The notes beneath the pieces were generated by a model, which did no database searches, was not told where the DNA came from, and saw nothing but the letters and a program-made list of their open reading frames with translations. This document shows positions 7,659 to 11,870 of a stretch of DNA of 11,870 nt, in pieces; positions within the stretch are counted from its first letter, which is position 1; every line of letters starts with the position of its first letter. The stretch comes from Chitinophagaceae bacterium. Its GTDB lineage: Bacteria > Bacteroidota > Bacteroidia > Chitinophagales > Chitinophagaceae. The DNA lies in assembly GCA_019454915.1 (NCBI GenBank), contig JACFNM010000069.1, forward strand, positions 1 through 11,870. The letters are read 5' to 3'. The position numbers and the translations under genes were made by a program.

Positions 7659-8006
7659 CTATTGCTGATCTTCCGGTTTCTTGCAGCAGGTGGGCAATTT
7701 CTTATACGAATCTTCATTTGCCTTCTCGTCGTCCGCGTCATATCCGGCATTGGCTATGCCGATTCTCACGTTTTCGATATTGGTTTTATCGGGAAGAAAA
7801 GTAACGGTAGTCTTTTTGGACTTGTAGTTGACGTTTACTTTGGTTACGCCTTCTTCGCGCTTCATATAGTTTTCAATGTTTTTCTTGCATTGGTCACACT
7901 GGACGGTAGGCGTATTGATGGTAACGGTTACCGGCTTCTTTGCCTGTGCATTAGCCGACCAGGAGATGCCTGCTATTAAACCAAGTAATATGATCAACTT
8001 TTTCAT
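7659..8006 (-). CDS. Exported heavy-metal-associated (HMA) domain protein
   Basis: This 115-residue protein has a signal peptide (MKKLIILLGLIAGISWSANA|Q, cleavage near residue 20) and one HMA ferredoxin-like domain of the kind found in copper chaperones and P-type ATPases. The metal-binding CxxC is at residues 37-40 (TVQCDQCKKNIE). The rest follows the usual pattern, with EGVTKVNVNYKSKKTTVTF and an IRIGIANAGYDAD end. A second cysteine pair (LPTCCKK, residues 107-108) in the C-terminal tail could add a metal ligand or form a disulfide. It probably binds copper or another soft metal in the periplasm, but the metal is inferred. It sits between pyrE (73 bases) and mutS (71 bases) on the same strand; the sequence shows no functional link to either. 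Confidence 0.9.
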   Translation of the reverse strand: MKKLIILLGLIAGISWSANAQAKKPVTVTINTPTVQCDQCKKNIENYMKREEGVTKVNVNYKSKKTTVTFLPDKTNIENVRIGIANAGYDADDEKANEDSYKKLPTCCKKPEDQQ

Positions 8007-8079
8007 CCTGCAAACGATTAAGTATAGGGGTGTTAATTTTCTGAGCCGAAAAGATAAAACATTATTATAGAAGGAAATG

Positions 8080-8709
8080 TTAACCTTGCCAGTTGGCGGG
8101 ATCCTTTCGCCAGTTTAATAAGGTTTCTTCATCGGAATGACTGACAATACCTTTTTCCATTGCCAGCTTAATCAGCGTTGGATAGTTGGTGAGCGACTTG
8201 AACTTCACGCCGGCTTCTTCAAATGCTTTGGCTGCCACGTCGAACGAATACGTAAAAATAGATACCATGCCTTCAATCGGTAGTCCGGCTTCTCTTAATA
8301 CATGACATACTTCCAGGCTGCTTTTTCCCGTAGAGATCAGGTCTTCCACCACCACCACTTTCTTTCCGGGTTCATAATATCCCTCTATCTGGTTACCCAA
8401 TCCATGGGTTTTGGGTTTGGGACGTACATAAATATAGGGCAGCTTCAACTGGTCGGCAGCCATGGCGCCCCAGGGGATACCCGCGGTAGCTACTCCTGCT
8501 AATAGCTCAGCGTCCGGGAATCCTTCAAAAATCAAATTACACAATTCTGATTTAATAAATTCGCGTACATAGGGGAATGAGAGTGAGCGTCTGTTATCGC
8601 AATAAATCGGACTCTTCCACCCGGAGGCCCAGGTAAAAGGTTGTTGCGGATTCAGCCGGATGGCGTTAATTTGTAAAAGTTTTTCGGCTACAGCTTTTTC
8701 ATTTGTCAT
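8080..8709 (-). CDS. pyrE: Orotate phosphoribosyltransferase
   Basis: PyrE joins orotate to PRPP to form orotidine 5'-monophosphate in de novo pyrimidine synthesis, in the cytoplasm. The 209-residue length is normal. The PRPP-binding signature VVVVEDLISTGKSS lies at about residues 118-131. The flexible catalytic loop is visible as YVRPKPKTHGLGNQIEG (R96, K98, K100, H102), and the substrate-side segment FTWASGWKSPIYCDNR is near residues 25-40. The ATG start is well placed and the gene looks intact. It diverges from the Nudix gene across only 27 bases, so at least one promoter must overlap the neighbour's coding region. A TATTTTCG element (8721-8714) lies four bases before the ATG, too close for a normal leader and with no TTG at the right distance. 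Confidence 0.97.
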   Translation of the reverse strand: MTNEKAVAEKLLQINAIRLNPQQPFTWASGWKSPIYCDNRRSLSFPYVREFIKSELCNLIFEGFPDAELLAGVATAGIPWGAMAADQLKLPYIYVRPKPKTHGLGNQIEGYYEPGKKVVVVEDLISTGKSSLEVCHVLREAGLPIEGMVSIFTYSFDVAAKAFEEAGVKFKSLTNYPTLIKLAMEKGIVSHSDEETLLNWRKDPANWQG

Positions 8710-8736
8710 GGAGCGAAAATAATAAAATTGACCGGT

Positions 8737-9348
8737 ATGGTTTTGAAAATATACTTTGGTGACAAGCCCTTTTTTTTATGTGACGAGATAACCACAGAAA
8801 TAAAAAACATCCGGGATAAGCCTGACACTTTTTTCGCGGAGGATCTCAAAAATGAAAAAATTGAACCTTCCCTTGGAGAAATAGAAAAATCCAATGTCGG
8901 GGCTGTTATTCTGTTTACACATGATTTCCAGTCGTCCAAACAACTTCTCTGGGATCGGTTTACGGTAATACAGGCCGGCGGAGGTTTGGTAGAGAATGAA
9001 AACCTGGAAATCCTGATGATTTACAGGAGAGGAAAATGGGACTTGCCCAAGGGAAAACTGGATGAAGGGGAGACCCTTGAGGAGTGTGCCGTAAGAGAAG
9101 TGAAGGAAGAGACGGGGCTTAAAAATATTCAACTGTTGAACTTCCTGGTCACCACCTACCACACTTACCATGCATTTAATCAATTCATTTTGAAAGAAAC
9201 CTACTGGTACCGGATGAGGACAATTTCCGCACAGAAATTAACTCCCCAAACCGAAGAGGATATTGTTCAAATTGAATGGGTGAAACCGGAGGGGATGCCG
9301 GAAAAATTAATCCATACGTATCCCTCCATCAGGGACGTATTGGGTTAG
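8737..9348 (+). CDS. Nudix hydrolase with Bacteroidota-type N-terminal extension
   Basis: Nudix enzymes hydrolyse nucleoside diphosphates linked to another group, using divalent metal. The full Nudix box (G-x5-E-x7-RE-U-xEE-xG-U) is present at about residues 106-128: G106, E112, R120, E121, E124, E125 and G127, inside the context WDLPKGKLDEGE. The start was set to the ATG at 8737 (MVLKIYFGDKPFFLCDEI), 203 residues; a TTG at 8728 would add MTG only. The first 80 residues form an N-terminal region outside the Nudix fold that I associate with Bacteroidota members of the family, from memory. The FNQF/KETYWYRM segment fits the strand following the box. The RRGKWDLPKGKL context is common in diadenosine polyphosphate and related housecleaning hydrolases, but the substrate is not determined. 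It is transcribed divergently from pyrE. Confidence 0.92.
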   Translation: MVLKIYFGDKPFFLCDEITTEIKNIRDKPDTFFAEDLKNEKIEPSLGEIEKSNVGAVILFTHDFQSSKQLLWDRFTVIQAGGGLVENENLEILMIYRRGKWDLPKGKLDEGETLEECAVREVKEETGLKNIQLLNFLVTTYHTYHAFNQFILKETYWYRMRTISAQKLTPQTEEDIVQIEWVKPEGMPEKLIHTYPSIRDVLG

Positions 9349-9468
9349 CAGGGTTTGCCGGATTGCTTCAATCTGCGCTAATCTCACACGATACATGGCT
9401 ATTATTACAGTATGAAGGTTTTTATCTCGCAGAGGGAGACAAAGGTGAGTGGGGGAGCGTTTTCACCC

Positions 9469-9500
9469 CCGGAATGGTCAACCCTGTTCCGGAATTTTTT
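9469..9500 (+). terminator. Probable terminator of the Nudix gene
   Basis: CCGGAA (9469-9474) pairs with TTCCGG (9487-9492) around a 12-base loop that can add a few GGT/ACC pairs, and AATTTTTTCT follows. It lies 120 bases after the Nudix stop. Its right arm and T-tract lie inside the last codons of the converging thioesterase gene. The stem is only six pairs, so strength is uncertain. Confidence 0.5.
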
Positions 9501-9939
9501 CTGTCTTAGATTTTTTCTTGAGCACGGCCACCGTAAGACGACTGATACAGGTCAGCTCACCATCTTCATTGCGGATTCTTATTTCCCATATATGGGTGGA
9601 GGAACCTAAGTGTATGGGCGTTGCAGTACCTGTTACCTTCCCCTGGGTCGCGCTGCGTATATGGTTCGCATTGATTTCCAACCCCACACACAAAAAAACG
9701 TTCCTGTCTACCACCATGGCGGCAGCAACGCTTCCTAATGTTTCAGCCAACACCACGGAAGCGCCCCCGTGTAAAAGTCCATAAGGTTGCCTGGTTCTGT
9801 GATCCACCGGCATGGTCGCTTCGAGGTAATCGTCTCCTATTCGGGTAAATTCAATCCCGATATAATCACTCATGGTGTTTTTACTTAATGCCTGTAATCC
9901 CTCGATAGAAATGGATTTGTCAAACCAGATTTTCGACAT
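9478..9939 (-). CDS. Hotdog-fold acyl-CoA thioesterase, MenI/YdiI-like
   Basis: This 153-residue protein closely resembles E. coli YdiI (MenI) and EntH. The shared core is QPYGLLHGGASVVLAETLGS (residues 51-70), which includes the catalytic Glu66 and the HGG loop, followed by GLEINANHIRSATQGKVTG and HLGSSTHIWEI. YdiI hydrolyses 1,4-dihydroxy-2-naphthoyl-CoA in menaquinone synthesis, so a menaquinone role is reasonable for a menaquinone-using Bacteroidota member. However, no other men gene is in the window and the hotdog family is broad (PaaI-like), so substrate assignment is inference. The short lysine-rich tail (KKKSKTEKIPEQG) is not conserved in my recollection. It is convergent with the Nudix gene and divergent from the GMC gene across a 202-base gap. 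Confidence 0.92.
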   Translation of the reverse strand: MSKIWFDKSISIEGLQALSKNTMSDYIGIEFTRIGDDYLEATMPVDHRTRQPYGLLHGGASVVLAETLGSVAAAMVVDRNVFLCVGLEINANHIRSATQGKVTGTATPIHLGSSTHIWEIRIRNEDGELTCISRLTVAVLKKKSKTEKIPEQG

Positions 9940-9969
9940 TTTGGATAGTATTTATTTTTCAAACGGCAA

Positions 9970-9977
9970 CAAACTTA
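9970..9977 (-). promoter_or_regulatory. Possible -7 element upstream of the thioesterase gene
   Basis: On the minus strand TAAGTTTG (9977-9970) matches TAnnTTTG exactly and lies 30 bases before the thioesterase ATG. No TTG is found 19-21 bases upstream, so only half of the expected promoter is visible. The remainder of the 9940-10141 gap is AT-rich and must hold the promoter of the GMC gene, which I cannot place. Confidence 0.3.
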
Positions 9978-10141
9978 CCGATTTCCCGTTGGAATTTTGT
10001 GTATCGGTTATTGGGTATTGTTTCCTATGCAGAACCTCTCTAAATTAATTCCGGGTGAAAGATTATTTTTTGATAACATTGCAAACGAGAAACCCGAACC
10101 ATTATTCATTTTTTTAATTCAGTTAAATACGTTGCATTACC

Positions 10142-11870
10142 ATGGGGAAATTTCAAATTCAAAAATCCTCTGCCGTTCACGATGTTGTAGTAATCGGATC
10201 CGGAGCGGGAGGAGGAATGGCAGGACATTTTTTAGCCAATGCCGGTATTAAAGTATTAATGCTGGAAGCCGGTCCTTTTTTCGATCCGGCAAAAGATTCG
10301 CACCAGTTCAAATGGCCATGGGAATCTCCGAGGCGCGGGGCATCCTCTGTTCGCGCGTTTGGTGATTTCGACGCCGCTTACGGGGGCTGGGAGATAGATG
10401 GAGAACCTTATACGCGCAAGAATAATACAGAATTCGACTGGTTTCGTTCCAGGATGTTGGGTGGCAAGACCAATCACTGGGGGAGAATTTCATTGCGGAT
10501 GGGTCCGGATGATTTCCAACCGAAAGATGGGCTGACCGAACGCTGGCCTTTCGGATATGATGAGTTGAAACCTTATTACGATAAAGTGGATCGCCTGATC
10601 GGTATTTATGGATCGGTGGAAGGAATTGAAAATGAGCCCGACGGAATATTTATGAAACCACCCAAACCAAGGCTCCACGAATTATTCATAAAAAGGGCGG
10701 CTGCAAAAGTGGGCGTACCCGTTATTCCCGGAAGGGGATCGGTGATGACCGAAGCAATCCCCGGTAATGATGACCGGAAGCCCTGTTACTATTGCGGTCA
10801 GTGTAGCCGCAGTTGTAAAACCTATGGCGACTTCTCCGCTTCTTCCTGCCTGGTTATTCCTGCCATGAAAACGGGTAATCTTGAAGTGATTACCAATGCG
10901 ATGGTGAGAGAGATTCTGACTGATGAGAACGGACAGGCGACCGGTGTTTCCTACATCAACAGAGAAGATATGCAGGAATATCAGGTAAACGCTAAAGTGG
11001 TGGTATTAGGCGCCAGCGCCTGTGAATCGGCCAGAATATTACTTAATTCCAAGAGTGCGGCACATCCGAACGGGCTGGCAAACAGCAGCGATATCGTGGG
11101 GAAATACCTGCACGATTCAACGGGAGCCAGTTTATCCGGTTTCGTTCCTGAATTGATGGATCGTAAACGGTACAACGAAGATGGATTAGGCAGTATTCAT
11201 GTTTATTCACCCTGGTGGGGAGATAATAAAAAACTGGATTTTCCCAGAGGATATCATATTGAGTATGGAGGAGGAATGAGGATGCCTTCCTATGGTTTTG
11301 AATCAGGAATACACAAGAGGAATGGTTTGGTGCCCGGAAGAGACGGACAGCCTAAGAAGGCCGGGGGATTTGGTGCAGAGCTGAAAGACGATTACCGGCG
11401 GTTCTTTGGTACGCGGGTGGGTATGGCAGGAAGAGGTACGGCTATTGCCAGAAAGGAGAACTATTGTGAGATAGACCCGAATGTGGTGGATAAGTTTGGA
11501 ATACCGGTGCTTCGTTTTCACTATACCTGGTCAAATGATGAAATCAGGCAGGCGAAGCACATGCAGGATACGTTCCAGGAACTCCTGCACCAGATGGGCG
11601 CCATCATACCCAAGGGTGACCTTCATGGTCCGGAAGACAGCTACGGACTGGAAGCGCCCGGCAGAATAATTCACGAGGTGGGAACCATTCGCATGGGAAA
11701 TGATCCGAAGAAGTCGGCGCTTAACAGTTGGTGCCAGGCACATGAATGCAAAAATCTTTTTGTGGTAGATGCGGCACCCTTTGTACAGCAGGGTGATAAA
11801 AATGCCACATGGACGATTTTGGCTTTGTCACTGCGTACGGCAGAGTATATCCTGGACCAAAGAAAGAAAC
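10142..11870 (+). CDS. GMC-family FAD-dependent oxidoreductase, 3' end outside window
   Basis: The frame opens at the ATG at 10142 (MGKFQIQKSSAVHDVVVIGS), with an in-frame stop at 10124-10126, and stays open for 576 codons to the window edge. The N-terminal FAD site is clear: VVVIGSGAGGG (residues 15-25) and LMLEAGP with acidic E42. The GMC loop appears as RMLGGKTNHWGR. The C-terminal GMC domain has HEVGTIRMG (H511) and NLFVVDAAPFVQQGDKNATW (N554), then ILALSLRTAEYI, so only a few residues should be missing. A cysteine cluster lies mid-protein: CYYCGQCSRSC (215, 218, 221, 225) plus C236. Similar enzymes in Bacteroidota are annotated as glucose-methanol-choline oxidoreductases and often neighbour a gluconate 2-dehydrogenase subunit 3-type gene, which would lie outside this window if present. 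No signal peptide is visible. It probably oxidises a sugar or other alcohol; the substrate is unknown. Confidence 0.94.
   Translation, partial: MGKFQIQKSSAVHDVVVIGSGAGGGMAGHFLANAGIKVLMLEAGPFFDPAKDSHQFKWPWESPRRGASSVRAFGDFDAAYGGWEIDGEPYTRKNNTEFDWFRSRMLGGKTNHWGRISLRMGPDDFQPKDGLTERWPFGYDELKPYYDKVDRLIGIYGSVEGIENEPDGIFMKPPKPRLHELFIKRAAAKVGVPVIPGRGSVMTEAIPGNDDRKPCYYCGQCSRSCKTYGDFSASSCLVIPAMKTGNLEVITNAMVREILTDENGQATGVSYINREDMQEYQVNAKVVVLGASACESARILLNSKSAAHPNGLANSSDIVGKYLHDSTGASLSGFVPELMDRKRYNEDGLGSIHVYSPWWGDNKKLDFPRGYHIEYGGGMRMPSYGFESGIHKRNGLVPGRDGQPKKAGGFGAELKDDYRRFFGTRVGMAGRGTAIARKENYCEIDPNVVDKFGIPVLRFHYTWSNDEIRQAKHMQDTFQELLHQMGAIIPKGDLHGPEDSYGLEAPGRIIHEVGTIRMGNDPKKSALNSWCQAHECKNLFVVDAAPFVQQGDKNATWTILALSLRTAEYILDQRKK

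Noticed and set aside
9451..9470. GGGGG/CCCCC hairpin between the Nudix and thioesterase genes
   Set aside because: The stem is only five pairs with a ten-base loop and no T-tract follows on either strand; the next hairpin (9469-9500) is the better terminator.
9997..10251. An 84-codon plus-strand frame running into the GMC gene
   Set aside because: It overlaps the clear FAD-binding start of the GMC gene in another frame, and its translation becomes cysteine/arginine-rich nonsense there.
1..11870. CRISPR arrays, insertion sequences, tRNA or rRNA genes, defence or toxin-antitoxin modules
   Set aside because: I looked for repeated units, terminal inverted repeats, transposase motifs and cloverleaf patterns and saw none.

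Overview
The window most resembles a chromosomal segment of a member of the Bacteroidota, probably of the Chitinophagaceae type. This is inferred from the protein styles (exported proteins with short signal peptides ending in AQ, a DUF5034-like small cysteine-rich lipoprotein candidate, a GMC oxidoreductase with a cysteine cluster), the absence of convincing Shine-Dalgarno sequences, and promoter-like TTG-N20-TAnnTTxG elements. No species can be named from the sequence alone.

Layout. (1) 1-2066, plus strand: an NfeD-type membrane serine protease, cut off at its 5' end by the window edge, followed 31 bases later by a stomatin/slipin SPFH protein; a strong hairpin terminator closes this pair. 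(2) 2168-4650, plus strand: an exported YdjC/ChbG-type carbohydrate deacetylase homologue, then a tightly joined pair (TAAATG junction) encoding a small cysteine-rich envelope protein and a probable outer-membrane beta-barrel, both of unknown function. (3) 4687-8709, minus strand: reading in the direction of transcription, orotate phosphoribosyltransferase (pyrE), an exported heavy-metal-associated (HMA) domain protein, the mismatch-repair ATPase MutS, and a 65-residue small ORF that seems to have its own promoter. (4) 8737-9348, plus strand: a Nudix hydrolase diverging from pyrE across only 27 bases. (5) 9478-9939, minus strand: a MenI/YdiI-like hotdog thioesterase converging on the Nudix gene. 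(6) 10142 to the right edge, plus strand: a nearly complete GMC-family FAD oxidoreductase with a CxxCxxCxxxC cluster.

The genes are mostly housekeeping (repair, pyrimidine synthesis, nucleotide or CoA-ester hydrolysis) mixed with cell-envelope functions. NfeD and stomatin are a well-known functional pair. The other neighbours do not form an obvious common pathway. I found no mobile element, CRISPR array, tRNA, rRNA or toxin-antitoxin module. Nothing here is clearly a new system; the best leads are the uncharacterised envelope pair at 3238-4650, the small ORF at 4687-4884 with its promoter, and the cysteine cluster of the GMC enzyme.
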